From: Notamacropus eugenii
Taxonomy: Eukaryota > Chordata > Mammalia > Diprotodontia > Macropodidae
Direction: 5' to 3'
Assembly: GCF_028372415.1 (NCBI RefSeq)
Contig: NC_092874.1
Coordinates: 242,609,461 to 242,673,460, forward strand
Length of the DNA stretch: 64,000 nucleotides
Shown: in pieces, positions 11,490 through 23,579 of the stretch
How the letters are laid out: the number at the start of each line of letters is the position of its first letter
How positions within the stretch are numbered: the first letter of the stretch is position 1
Notes under the pieces: generated by a model
Databases searched by the model: none
Seen by the model: the letters and a program-made list of their open reading frames with translations, nothing else
What the model was told of the DNA's origin: nothing
Program-made: the position numbers and the translations under genes

Positions 11490-11645
11490 TATATGTTGTC
11501 TCCTCCAATTAGAATATGAGCTCCTTGAGGAAATGTCTCTCTCTTACATACACATATACATGCATATCTATATTCCCAGTATATGACACAATACTTACAG
11601 TATAAGAATTTAATAAATGATTTTTCATTCCTGCATTACATATAT
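11490..11645 (+). repeat. L2 LINE 3' end
   Basis: AATTAGAATATGAGCTCCTTGAGGAAATGTCTCTC ... AATTTAATAAATGATTTTTCATTC, the L2 3' terminus with a short CATA-rich insert. Confidence 0.6.
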
Positions 11646-12224
11646 CAGCCTTTTAAATCTTTTCTTTTCCACTTCCTTCTTCTACTTTGGCTTTCTAGAT
11701 ACTACCTATACTACCTATAACTATAGATATATGTAGAGCAAGGTGAAAAATTGACTTTACATTGCCCAGAAATGATTTATTTTCTTGGACATCAATTTAC
11801 AACCTAATATCCTAGACCTAACACATTATTTTCTTCCCAGATGTTATCTAGTAACATTGAAGACTACAGACCTTAAGTGCTCCATGCTCTGGGCAGTTCC
11901 AAATCTTAACTAAATGCCCCATCCTTTGTTTCAGCAATGCAAGCTTCTCGATAATTTCAGGTCTGCTATCAAAGGAAACAAGTTAGAATTTTTTCTCTGA
12001 GACTTGGTCATTTGGAAGCCTGGTCATCATACAACTCTATTGCGTAACATTGGCTCCCCAAATCATGAATTCTGTGAATGCTTTTCAAAGAGGATTCCTA
12101 AGCAATTTAAACTTAACTGCCCCTACAGTCACTATTGTCTCAACATTTCACTTAGACCTCCAGCCTCTGCTTCCATGTCTTTCTTTTCCCCCATCATAAC
12201 TCATTTTCCTTTGTAAAACAAAGA
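11646..12224. other. No gene recognised
   Basis: About 580 bp with no repeat or gene I can name. Confidence 0.45.
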
Positions 12225-12690
12225 AATAGATCTAATCATTTCACCCCTCCAGTCAAAATTTTGAATGGCTCCCTTTTGCCTACTGAGTAGGTTCAAACTT
12301 CTGAATATGATATTTAAAGCCCTCCATAGCCTAGTACTGGCCTTACCTCATGCCATTGTTTTTCATTTGTTCCTGTCAGACTATAACAGATGCTTTCCAA
12401 ATCTAAATATTATGTTCCTATGACACTATAACTACTTTCCATTTTCCATTTATAGTGCATAATACCTCACCTCCAAGTCTTTGCTTATTTTCTATACGTT
12501 CCCCAAACCTATTATATTTTATCCATCCTGTAAAACTCAAGGCAAATACCACCTCCTACATAAAGCCTTTCCTGATCAGTTACAGTCACCATTAAGTACT
12601 TCTTTGCTCCATAGTCATCTTCTTACTAGCTATTTTGCCTGTGGAAGCAGACATGCCCTGAAATACTTAACCCTTTTAGCCTTGGAATTT
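12225..12690 (+). repeat. L2 LINE 3' region
   Basis: ATCATTTCACCCCTCCAGTCAAAATTTTGAATGGCTCCC, ATATTTAAAGCCCTCCATAGCC and CCACCTCCTACATAAAGCCTTTCCTGATC are successive L2 3' blocks, with a divergent middle. Confidence 0.65.
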
Positions 12691-13395
12691 CCACTCTGGA
12701 AACCTTGATATGCTTATTGGGGAATACTTCATACGGCCCAGTGTATCTGGATAATCTCCCATTATGCTTTACTTAACTCAGCAGCCATCTTCTTTCCAGA
12801 TGCTTTGTTACCCTGACCAGAGACTATGCTCTGATTTAGTATGTCTGAATAAATGACTGGATGAATGAAAAAGCACTTAATGATAGTTCAGTAGTGCTAG
12901 CACTTATTAAGTACTTTTTCATTCATTCATGGTAAGCTATGATACGTCTTTATATATGCTATTGGTCATCATTGCTACCTAGAAAAATAGAAGCAACTAA
13001 AACATATGAGCAAGTCTTTTTTCATGACATTTCGTTCCTTGTTTCATGTGCTTTTAATTGAAATTTCATTAAATATTTTCTAAAACTCTATCATTAAGCT
13101 AAATTTAAAATGAATGATTCTCAGCAGTACACTAACATTACATTCTTAAATTGGTCTTACAAGTGCTCTTTTATCTGGCATTTAACTACTTTGCCTTGAA
13201 TCAGTTCTGGGCATTTCATTGTCCTGATACCTCTTCAGGTCACCTCTTAGTGCTAAAATGTAGAGAAGCAGTATCAACCAATCAGTAAGCTTGTATTAAG
13301 CAGGTAAAATTGGAGGTAGGGATGTTCCTGCTTGTTTCCATTGTCAAAGCCCATCTGATCTTGATTTGAAATAATATTACACTTATGAATATACT
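12691..13395. other. No gene recognised
   Basis: AT-rich unassigned sequence; no convincing gene or repeat. Confidence 0.45.
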
Positions 13396-13604
13396 GGACA
13401 GCTAGGTGCATGAAATCAAATTTTGGGTCAGACACTTACTAGCTATGTGATCTTGGGCAAGACATTTAACTCTGTTTGACTCAGTTTCCTCATCTGTAAA
13501 AAGAGCTTGAGACGGTAATGGCAAACCACTCTAGTATCTTTGCTAAGAAAACCCCAAATGGTGTCATGAGGAGTGAGAAATGACTGAAAACAACTGAACA
13601 ACAA
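13396..13604 (+). mobile_element. Marsupial SINE, internally shortened
   Basis: It begins GGACAGCTAGGTGCATGAAATC, lacks part of the tRNA-related region, then has CAGACACTTACTAGCTATGTGATCTTGGG, CTCATCTGTAAAAAGAG, AAACCCCAAATGGTGTCATG and a CAACTGAACAACAATGG end. Confidence 0.8.
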
Positions 13605-13835
13605 TGGACATGGTACACTATTTTATGTATTTGATTCTCTGGGCACTTTTCCCTTCTCCTTACTTCAGTCATCCTGGAGCTATCTTTAAGATGAAAGCAT
13701 AGAATAAGAATATGTAGGAAAAAAAATCTATCCATTTTCCTTTTTCTCCTTAATGTCTTTTGTTTTCATATCACATTTCCTGCTTACTAAAATGCAATAG
13801 AAAAATTGTTCAGCAAAATCAATCAAAACAGTGGT

Positions 13836-13890
13836 GAGAATATATGTATATACATACATGCATACATATGTATATATATATATATATGAT
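13836..13890. repeat. TA/CATA-rich simple repeat
   Basis: Imperfect (TATG/CATA)n running into (TA)n at 13870-13886. Confidence 0.8.
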
Positions 13891-13904
13891 ATTTGGTGCA
13901 TGTA

Positions 13905-14092
13905 GTTATATTCATCCTTTGTTCTTGAAGAGGACCAATGACATCAGGAGCATAATGTCTTGATTTGCAAATGAATTGGATTTAAGTGAGGCACGGCTGT
14001 GCAAAGTTACCAGCCCCACTGTCACCCCGACCTTGTCCAGTGGCAAGACATAGGTGCCTGTAGTCACTTCACCAAGGAAAGGAAGGAGAGAC
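13905..14092 (-). mobile_element. RTE-tailed marsupial SINE (MAR1-like)
   Basis: TTTGTTCTTGAAGAGGACCAATGACATCA, then TTGATTTGCAAATGAATTGGATTTAAGTGAGGCACGGCTGTGCAAAGTTACC and CCAGTGGCAAGACATAGG. Its GTTCTTGAAGAGGACCAATGACATCA tail corresponds to the RTE LINE 3' end at 52.4 kb, as expected for a SINE moved by RTE. The name MAR1 is from memory. Confidence 0.65.
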
Positions 14093-14104
14093 ATTTTCTC
14101 TTTT

Positions 14105-14440
14105 ATTTTCTCTAGGAAAATTTTGATCTAGATAATTAAATGGTATTTAGATTTGTTTTAGTGTTCTTTTCATTTATATTATTTTAGTCATTTTCTATGT
14201 TCTGATTGCTTCACTCTGCATCAATTCATATATCTTTCCATGTTTCTCTGAATTTATCCTGTCTACAATGCAATAATATTCTATTACACAAATATATCTA
14301 TTACACAAAAAAAATCCCAAAATACTTGCTGTAGTTTTATGCTTCTAAGTTTAAAGTGTAAGGTGTACTAAGAATTTTGGAATACCCTGTATTCTCATAT
14401 AGTTCAGTTTGATCAGTCATTCCCCAGTTAAGGACTTCCC
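14105..14440 (-). mobile_element. L1 3' fragment, reversed
   Basis: GATTGCTTCACTCTGCATCAATTCATATATCTTTCCATG, CTGAATTTATCCTGTC and AATAATATTCTATTACAC are the antisense of the ORF2 end (compare 38580-38690). It is decayed, with fuzzy ends. Confidence 0.55.
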
Positions 14441-15190
14441 AAAATGAGTTTAGCTTTTGGGAAAAGTTTTTGTCATCTGGATTTAAAGATCAGTACTGTA
14501 TGACTGTTTAACATGGTGATTGTAGTTACTTAAATGTGTTATGAATACATAAAATCATTAATGTATTTTTCTTTTGAGTAAAGTATATGTGGTCGGTAAA
14601 TTTTGTGGAGGATATGCTCTTGGGACTGCAATGATTAAGTTAAAAACAGACATTTTCTGTTTTGTTGGTGATTTTTTATGGTACCAGTTCTCAAGCATAG
14701 TAAATGAAATATTCAACAGACTAGTTAAACCACAACTTGTCTCTAAAGAGAACTAAGGCTGGACACATGGAAGTAGGACATGTCTGATTGTATTATCATC
14801 AACCTAGAGTTGAGAGAAATCTATATACATAATTGTACCATTTCACTTGTCAAAATTCATAAAACCTTATTCCCATCTTCTCTGAAAAATCCCTCTAGTC
14901 ACAGACGCTAGTAATTATCAGAATGTTTCATTAATTATTTATCAAACATCAACAATGCACTCCATGGTATTTGAGAAAATAGAGGAAACCTGGTCACCAC
15001 CCTAGAGAACTGCCCTGCATTTTTTCCAGGAACCTCTTCCCATGCCTTGGGTTCCATTGTAATGTTTCTGTTATTTCCCTAAGCATTACTGAGTAATTAA
15101 GATGCTCTAAAAAAATTAAAAGGCATAGTGGAATAAAGAAAGCACTCACTTGGGGCCTCCCAATATTTTCTTTCAAACAACCTTAAAATA
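14441..15190. other. No gene recognised
   Basis: About 750 bp with no recognisable coding or repeat signal. Confidence 0.45.
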
Positions 15191-15194
15191 ACAC

Positions 15195-15687
15195 CTTAGA
15201 TCAAATGCTGGAGTGGCAGAACCAACAAAAAACCAGAGTGAGACATTCTTCTAATGCAAGACAACTTAGGAGCTTGGGGAGAGAGATCTGTGAAACAGGG
15301 GTGCAGGCTGGCATGGAGCCCAAGTAGATGAAACCCCAGTGGAGGGACTAGGTGGTGGTGACAGAAGCAGCAGCAGCTTCAGGATATCTAAAGCCAAATA
15401 CAGTCAGGAAATCTGGAAATTGGTTAGAGAGAGACTATAGGGGACCCCTATGTCAGCAGTGAACACAGGACCAGACACTATTTGACAACTCTATTCTCTA
15501 TGGCCACTTCTGAGTTATAGTACAAGGGCAGAAAGGAGCACTTTTGGTCAAGGGTGAGTGGAAACCTTGAGGCATAGTATTATTTACAATTCCAACATAC
15601 TAGGGACCCTGAGGAACAGTATTGCTTACAATCCCAAACCCTTCCTAGATAAGGACCAGGGTGCAGATCAAAAGAGCAGTGACCATA
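15195..15687 (+). mobile_element. Possible L1 5' leader fragment
   Basis: The purine-rich, GC-richer prose (GAACCAACAAAAAACCAGAGTGAGACATTC, GCAGGCTGGCATGGAGCCC) resembles marsupial L1 5' UTR sequence and lies just upstream of the L1 beginning near 16.3 kb, with an LTR between. This rests on recall of family style only. Confidence 0.35.
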
Positions 15688-16135
15688 TGTAATCTTAATG
15701 GGATATAAGATCTTCCCCACCCATTAATAGACCTCACATGAAGCCGTGGTACAGAATCAATTAGTCTCTGGGCCACAGGGATTCTCACACCTTCCCAATT
15801 AAGTGCTGATTTCCAAGCTTCTCTAAGCCAATCAAGTGCACCATCTTTGTTTGAAAACAGTATATATTGTATTGCTTGGAGGGAAAGGTGTAAGTGGAGA
15901 GAAAAGCAGGCAGAGACAGAAGAACTTGCCTAGGGGAACTTGCTTGCAACGTCAGTGCTCCCTTGATTGGTAATGAGTATCTTACTAAATCTTGCCTTCT
16001 GGTATCCTAATAGAAATGTTCCAAATAAATATTTTGGTTTTGTCTTGGAGGAGGAGAGTTGATTATATTTTGCAAACAAACCCTGGGAATAGGTATACAT
16101 ATTCATAGCAACTGCTATGGGTATCACATTGGCAT
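15688..16135 (+). mobile_element. Solo LTR fossil, marsupial endogenous retrovirus
   Basis: It starts TGTAATCTTAATGGGATATA followed by a CCCCACCC block shared with the LTR at 54655. It has a TATA-like GTATATATTG near 15861 and an AATAAATATTTT signal near 16022, and ends around TATCACA. No internal retroviral sequence adjoins it, so it looks like a solo LTR; it is old. The 3' edge is uncertain by tens of bases. Confidence 0.5.
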
Positions 16136-16325
16136 TACTTTTGGCAACAAGGATGGGATCACAAAATATAAAACCTCCATCTAGAAAGAGGAAGGCTTTA
16201 GGGAAGGAAATGAATGTCCTGAGATGGAAAGATTTACCTTATTGCTCCACAGCAAGAGAATGGGCTAAAAGCACAGAACTATGTGAAATCTGGGAACACA
16301 TACACACATACACACACACACACAC
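16136..16325. other. Unassigned stretch ending in a (CA)n run
   Basis: About 190 bp possibly belonging to the following L1. A CA-rich microsatellite lies at 16297-16326. Confidence 0.4.
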
Positions 16326-16595
16326 AGTCAATTGGTCATAGAAATCTATCTTAATCAACAGAGGAGTAGAAGGGGAAGGGGAAAGAGAGGGGAGATAAAA
16401 GAAAGCAGTTGTCAGAAGCCAAACAGACTTTACAGGAGGGAAAGGATGAAAAGAGGGGGAAGGGATAAATGGAAGAAAACAGTACAGAGAGAAGTGGACA
16501 GTTAATAATCATAACTGTGAATGTAAATGGGATGAACTCACCCATAAAATAGAAGCAGATAGCAGAATGGATTAGAAACCAAAATCCAACAATAC

Positions 16596-16945
16596 CATTA
16601 TACTTTCCACATTGCAGGGGTTAGGGGCATGGCACTCCCACAATCTGGAAATTTATTTGGCCTTCTATTTGTATCAGAGAAGAAACCTGATTTTTTTTCT
16701 TTTTTCTTTTATGGGGTGTTTATAATATTAAAAGAGAAAATATGTTGCTATTATACAAAACTCTACATATATTTTATTCATTTCTATGTGTCTAAACTTT
16801 TTTTCTGTGTCATCTGCTGGCCTTCACATGCTGCCCACAGCTTCCAGAAAGCTCCCCCAAAATTTTCATTTAGTTTCTTAGGCCAACCTTCAATGTTTCA
16901 AAATTGCAATGGACAAAGTCAACAAGTGGAAGGGATGACTGCATG
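16596..16945. mobile_element. Unidentified ~350 bp insert within L1 ORF2
   Basis: The L1 sequence ATCCAACAATA stops here and resumes at TGTTTGCAAGAAGCACAC, exactly where L1 reads NPTIYCLQE. The intervening 350 bp (starts CCATTATACTTTCCACATTG, ends GGAAGGGATGACTGCATG) is foreign to L1. I see no A-tail and no obvious target duplication, so a non-autonomous DNA transposon is more likely than a retroposon, but the family is not recognised. Confidence 0.55.
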
Positions 16946-18008
16946 TTGTTTGCAAGAAGCACACTTGAAACAGACACACATGCAGTTAAAAGAAGGATTG
17001 GGCAGAATTTCTTATGCTTCAGCTGAAGTTAAAAAGGCAGGGATCTAAAATCTCAGATAAAGCAAAAATAGATTTATTTAAAAGGGATGAATAGGGGAGC
17101 CAAATCTTGCTAAAAGGAAACACAGAAAATGAAGTAATATCTATTCTAAATATATATGCACCAAATGGCATTGAATCCAAATTCTTAAAGGAAAAGTTAA
17201 ATGAACTACAAGAGAAAATAGCAAAACTACACGAATGGGGGACCTCAGAGCCAGATAAATCTAACAAGAAAATAAAAAAATAAGAAGTCAAGGAGAAAAA
17301 TAGAATCTTAGAAAAGTTAGATATGACAGACATTAGGAAAACTTGAATGGAAATAGAAAGGAGTATACATTTTTCTCAGCTGTGCATGGCACCTTCATAA
17401 AAATTGGCCATGTATTAGGGCATAAAAACCTCACAACCAAAGGCAGAAAAGCAGAAATATTTGGTACATCTTTTTCATACCATAATGCAATAAAATATAT
17501 TTTTAATAAACTGTCATGGAAGCATAGATTAAAAGTTAATTGGAAACTAAATAATCTAACCCTAAATAATGAGTGGGTCAAAGAATTAATCACAAAACAA
17601 TCAGTCATTTCATTAAAAAGAATGAAAACAATATATCAAAATTTGTGGATTTCAGCCAAAGCAGTACTTAAGGGGAAATTGATACCTCTAAAAACATATA
17701 AAAAAGAGAATAGATTAATGAATTAGAAATGAAATTTGAAAAACTAGAAAAAGAACAAATTAAAAATTCCCAATTAAACACCAAAATGGAAATTCTGAAA
17801 TCAAAGGAGAGATTAATACAACTGAAAGTGAGAAAACTATTGAACTAATAAATAAAACTAGGGCCTGGTTTTATGGGAAAAACAGTAAAATAGATGAACC
17901 ATTGGTTAATTTGATTCTTTTTAAAAAAGAAAATAAAATCATATTATTAGTATCAAAAATGGAAAGAGTGAATGCATAGCCACTAAGGATGAAATTAAAG
18001 CAATTATT

Positions 18009-20671
18009 TTTTTTCTTACCAGTGCTTTAGCTTATGTTTATTGACAAATGATGTACTCTACAGCCAAATACAGTACAATACGAGTGTGGGTTTGTTCCAG
18101 ATTAAAAATGGAAGAGAAATATTGGACAAACACAGACACTCACAATGTGAGAAGGCTGAGGGGCAAGGAATATAAGTAAGGCCTGAGGCTTGGGACAGTG
18201 GGGACTACTCTATGAAGAATTTCCTTTCCATCCTAGGCTCCCTCCTCAAAATGGAGGGAAAAAACTGGCTTATGACTGGAAGCTTCTTCTTCCCCCCAAG
18301 ATAAGAGTGCCTTACCAGAGGACACCATTGCTTATTCACTAAAATGTATTGGTTTTCAGCAGCTGGATTCAGCTTCTATTTAATTTTTAATTTAATAAGT
18401 GTGTGAAACAAAGACACTTTCCTTTACAGGATGGAGGTGGGGAAAGGGAGGGTGGTTCCTCTGGTCAGGAAAGATGTAGAGGCCCATATACATTGAGGAC
18501 TTGTACTTAGAGGGACTATGGCTAGTGCCTACTTTGTGCATGAAGGATATCTGGATCAATTTAAAACACAATACTGATATATGTTACTTTTTAATCCCCT
18601 ACATCAAAGATGATCTGCAGTACCCCAAGCTAAGCCACAGCTGCTCTATCTTTACACACCACCAAAGGTGTGCTAAATTGATTCTGATATCTTTAAGTGG
18701 GGAGGAAAAACAAAGTTTCTTTAAGAAGAGACGTTAATCTTTTTGGGGTGGCGGGGGGATGTTTTAGCAGTATAAAGCCTCTAATAGCTAGGAATGGACA
18801 ACACCAATAATAGCTGCAGATTTAGTGGATGCAGGCAGGGGCAGGGAAGGGAGGGTGCTGAAGTCACTCACAAGAAGATGTTCAAATGCCCTTTTATGGA
18901 ACTGGCCACACACACATAGTGTTGGTGAAACCCGGACCTGGGTGCCAACCATTCAGTACAATGACCACATTATCTTTCTAGAAAAAGCCACGAGCTTTGC
19001 CAACTTCCACGGCAAGGTTAACCCTGAGGTCCACATCTTCAGCTCATGATTCATGAACAGAGTCCTTGCACAGCACAGGAAAGATGCCCCAGTGGAGATG
19101 AGCTTGGCATGCAGCCTGAGCAAAACGAGTAACAGCTATGATGGGGGCACATGGACAGTACCCAGCTACCTGATAAGCAGACCTGCCACTCTCCATCAGA
19201 ACTATCAAAACTGGGGATAAACACTTATAAGAGGCCTCTACAGTACCCACTGCCATGGCACCTGCTGTATCTGTGCATGATGAACATAGGAGAAGTGATT
19301 CAAAAAGAGGTCAGTGGTATATGGCTGCTTCAGCCCCTCGAGCTATCAAGTGTTGCATCCGCACAGCTTCTACTGAATAGTCCCCTTTGGCAGTCTCCCC
19401 AGATAGCATGATACAATCAGCTCCATCCAGGACAGCATTGACTACATCACTGCCTTCAGCCTCTGTGGGGTGTGGCTTCTTAATCATGTTCTCAAGCATC
19501 TGAGTGGCGCAAATAACAGGTTTCCCAGCTCTATTACACCTTCCAATCATCATCTTCTGAGCAACAAAGACTTTTTCTGCAGGGATCTCAGTATCTAGGT
19601 CCGCCCGAGCAACCACCATGCCATCACTGGTTTCCAGGATCTCATCAAATCTTTGGACTCTTTTGTGGTTTTCAATCTTGCTGATGATCTTGATGTTTTT
19701 GTCTTTCTCTCCCAGGACCTTTCTGACTGAATAGACATCATCTGCCTTTTGGATGAAAGATGCGAACACCATATCCACCCCTTGTTCTAATCCAAAGTGA
19801 AGATCTTGGATATCCTTCTGAGACATAGCAGGCAAGTCTACAGCTGCCCTAGGAAGGCTGATACCCTTCTTGCTCCCCAGCATGCCTCCATTTTCCACCT
19901 CATTTATAAGGAAATTGGCACCTTTATCCTTCACAAGAAGAGAAATGAACCCATCATCCACAAAGATTTTGCTACCAACATCTACCACCTTGCAAATATT
20001 TTTATAGTCTAACCACAGGACATTTTCATCACATTTCTCCTTATAGGCTTCATCCAAGGTGACTTTCAGAGTGTTGCCCTTCTTTAGCTCTAATTTGGCT
20101 GTGCCACTGCCTTTGATGAGTCCAGTTTGGATCTCTGGTCCTTTGGTGTCCAAGACTATAGCAATAGGTCGGTAATGGACAGGGCTAGAAGCAAAGCTCT
20201 CTGTGGCTGTTCGAATATTTTTGATGGTCTCTGCATGATACTCGTGAGTTACATGAGAGAAGTTTAGACAAGCCACATTCATTCCAGCTTGAATCATCTC
20301 TTTTAACTTGTCCACAGATCGGGAGGCTGGGCCAATGGTGCAGATGATATCAGTGTTTCAGGCCATGATGAGCTCTGAGTCAATGTCCAGATGACACATA
20401 TATTCCAGGAAGGTGTCAGCCATGGCAGCAAACAGCTGCTGGTTTTGAGGAGTTTTGAAGGTCACTTCATTGCCTACTTTGCTGACCTCCATGTTGCTGT
20501 GATCTTCTGGATTTTTCTTACTGATTCTGCTTAAACTCTGTGACCCAAACTGTAAAGTATACCCTGCTGAATAGAATGAGCTGTGTCTTGAAGAGCTCAC
20601 GGTGCAGGCATCTCCTTCTAAAGAGCTGTAAATACGATGTCTCCTGCTCCAAAGCAAAGTTCTTTCTGCCC
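18009..20671 (-). pseudogene. PKM: Processed pseudogene of pyruvate kinase M
   Basis: An intronless reverse-strand copy of a whole PKM mRNA: 5' UTR (20493-20671), coding part (18894-20492), about 0.88 kb of 3' UTR and a T-run (antisense poly-A, 18007-18014). It is flanked by a 16 bp target duplication with one mismatch (17993-18008 AATTAAAGCAATTATT; 20672-20687 AATTAAAACAATTATT) and sits inside L1 ORF2. Pyruvate kinase makes ATP and pyruvate from phosphoenolpyruvate. Clear family segments include [46 protein letters not shown] and [17 protein letters not shown]. The coding frame is 533 codons including the stop, close to the human 531 residues, with no net frameshift but four premature stops (20358-20360, 19311-19313, 19044-19046, 18978-18980). 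The residues YKCL and LIVLMESGRSA resemble the PKM1-specific exon, while IYH just before them looks PKM2-like. Confidence 0.95.
18894..20492 (-). pseudogene. PKM: PKM retrocopy coding region
   Basis: The chosen start is the ATG at 20492 (peptide MEVSKVGNEV), which leads into AAMADTFLEYMCHLDIDSE, the known PKM N-terminus (AAMADTFLEHMCRLDIDS in human). The end is the TAA at 18894-18896, after GFTNTMCVWPVP, matching the family C-terminus GFTNTMRVVPVP. The longest uninterrupted part is 19311-20315 (334 codons), which holds the A domain start, the whole B domain and most of the catalytic barrel. Catalytic-region changes are visible: the family VARGDLGIEIPAEKV reads [15 protein letters not shown], and NHEGVRRFDE reads [10 protein letters not shown]. 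These alter Mg2+/PEP-site neighbours, so even the open part is not expected to be an active enzyme. Confidence 0.9.
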
Positions 20672-23579
20672 AATTAAAACAATTATTAGGAATTATTTTG
20701 CCCAATTTTATGCCAGTAAAACTGATTATCTAAGTGAACTTGATGAATATTTACAAAAAATAAACCTTCCAGATTAGCAAGAGAAGAAGTAGAATACTTA
20801 AATTATCTTATCTTATAAAAAGGAATTGAAAAAGCCACCAACGATCTCCCAGGACCAGATGAATTTGCAAGTGAATTCCACCAAATATTTAAGGGACAAT
20901 TAATCTAAATACCATCTAAATTATTTGAAAAAAATAGGTAAAGACAAAGTCCTATCATTTTTTTAATCACACAAATATTGTTTTGACACCTAAACCAGGC
21001 AGAACAAAAACAGAAAAAGAAAATTATAGGCCAATTTCCTTAATGAATAGAAAGGCAAAAAATTAAATAAAATACTAGCAAGGAGATTACAGTAATATAT
21101 CACAAAGTTCATACATGACTAAGTGAGATTTATACCAGGATTGCAGGGCTGGTTCAGTATTAGGAAAACTATTAGTATAATTGACATTTTCAATATAAAA
21201 CAAAATTGTATGATTATATCAAGAGATACAACAAAGGCAAAAAATGCAATACCCATTCCTATTAAAAACACCAGAAAGCATAGGAATCAATGGTGCCTTT
21301 CTTGAAATGATAAGCAGCATCACTCTAAGCCACGAACAAGCATTATCTGTAATGGGGATAAATTTGACGTCTTCTCCATAAGTTCAAGAATGAAACAAAT
21401 CAGATGTCCATTATCACCACTGTTTTTCAACATTTTACTATAATTGCTAACTATAGTAATAAGACAAGAAAAATTAAAAGAAAGAATAAAAATAGGCAAT
21501 GAGGAAACACAGCTATCCCTCTCTGCAGAAGATATAATAGTTATACTTAGAAAACCCTAGAAAATCAACTGAGAAACTAATTGAAACAATTAGCATCTTC
21601 AATAAAATTGCAAGATATAAAACGAACCCATGTAAATCATCAGTATTTTTATATACTACCAACAAAACCCAGCAGCAAGAGATAGAAAGAGAAATTCCAT
21701 TTAAAATAACTGTAGACCACATACAATACTTGGTAACCTACCCATCAAAACAAACCCAGGGATTATGTGAACAGAAATACAAACCCCTTTTTACACAAAT
21801 AGAGATGAGTCCAAACAATTGGAGAAATATTAACTGCTCGTGGGTAGGCTAAGCCTATCTAGTAAAAATGACAGTTCTACCTAAGTAAATTTATTTATTC
21901 ATGCCATAATCAATCAACTACTGAAGATTTATTTTACATAAATTAAAATTTATCTGGAAGAACAAAAGTTCAAGAATTTCAAGAGAATCAATGAAAAAAA
22001 GATTAAGGAAGGCAGGCTAGCAGTTCCAGATTTCAAATTGCATTACAAAGTGGTAATCATCAAAATAATCTGGTACTGACTAAGAAATAGAGTGGTGAAT
22101 CATTGGACTAGGTTAGGTACACAATACACAGTATTAAATGATCAGAGTAGTCTAGTGTTTGAAAAACTCAAAGATTCAAACCTTTCAGGCAAGATCTCAC
22201 CATTTGACAAAAGTTGGTGAGAAAACTGGAAAGTTGTTTGAAAGAAGAAATGCATAGGCCAACATTTCACACAATCACATCACCAAGATAATGATCTAGA
22301 TATAAAAGGTCATATAATAAGCATATCAGGAGAGGAAAAGAAGAGTTTGCCTGTCAGATCTATGAAGGAGGGAAGAATTTATGACCAAACAAGGTAGAGA
22401 GCATTATGAGATGAAAATGGACAATTTTGATTATATGAAATTAAAAAACTTTTGTGCAAACAAAATTAATGCACTCAAAATTAGAAGAAAAACAGAAAAC
22501 TGTGAAAAAATTTACAGCAAGTTTCTTGATAAAAGTCTCATTTCTCAAATATATAGAGAACTGAGCCAAATTTACAAAGAGTCATTCCCCAGTTGATAAA
22601 TGGTCAAGGGATACGAACAGGAACTTTTCAGATGAAGAAATCAAAATTATTTAGTCACATGGAAAATGCTCTAAATCACTTTGAATTAGAGAATTGCAAG
22701 TTAAAGCAACTCTGAGATACCACCTCATACCTATCAGATTGACTAACATGACACAAATGGAAAATGACAAATGCCTAAGGGGATATGGAAATATTAGAAC
22801 AGTAGTCCCCTGCTGGTGGAGTTGTGAATTAGCCCATCCATTCCAAAGCCCAAAGAGCTATAAGACTGTGTGTACCCTTTGGCCTGACAGTACCACTACT
22901 AGGTCTATATCTCAAAGATATTTTTTAAAAAGGGAAAAAGATCTATCTGTACAAAAATATTTATAGCAGCTCTTTTTGTGGTGGCAAGGAATTGGAAATT
23001 GAGTGGATGCCCATCAGTTGGGGAATGGCTAAACTTATGTGAACAAGTATGTGATTGTGATGGAATACTGTGATGCTATAATAACTGATGAGAAGAATGC
23101 TTTCAGAAAAACCTGGGAAGATTTATGTTAACTCATGCAAAATAAAGTGAACAAAGCTGGGAGAACATTGTACACAATAACAGCAATATTATGAGACTGA
23201 TCAACTGTGAAAAACTTAGCTACTCTGATCAAGACAGTTATCCAAGACAATTCCAAAGAACCCATGATAAAAGATGCTATCTACCTCCAAAGAGAGAACT
23301 GATAAATTCTGAATATAGAGTGAAACATTTTTTCATTTTATTTTTATTGTTTTATTTTATTTGTGTTTTCTTTTATGATATAGCTAATATTGAAATATGT
23401 TTTGTGTGACTTCATATGTAAAAATTATATAAAATTATTTGCCTTCTCAAAGGGGGGGAGGGGTAGGAAGGAGGGAGAGGATTTGGAAATAATTCTTTTA
23501 ATAGTGCTAATATTCTTACATGCAATTGGTAAACACCAAACGAAATAAAAATAATTTTTTAAAATAAAAATAAATGAAT

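Larger units (their letters stand above)
16327..23575 (+). mobile_element. Long L1 LINE, split by two insertions
   Basis: After an inter-ORF purine-rich stretch, the ORF2 endonuclease start is visible (NVNGMNSPIK-like, 16515-16545), then YCLQEAHLKQTHMQL near 16946-16990. The endonuclease ends in frames such as 17343-17726 (FSAVHGTFIKIGHVLGHK), reverse transcriptase blocks lie around 20820-21450, and the C-terminal region and 3' UTR follow to the A-rich end at 23575. Removing the inserts at 16596-16945 and 18009-20671 leaves roughly 4.2 kb of element. The ORF2 is riddled with stops and frameshifts. There is no ORF1: the copy is truncated in the inter-ORF region. Confidence 0.85.

Noticed and set aside
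19311-20315. Functional single-exon pyruvate kinase gene
   Set aside because: The open part lacks the N-terminus and C-terminal domain, has premature stops on either side, altered active-site neighbours, a poly-A trace and target duplications: a processed pseudogene.
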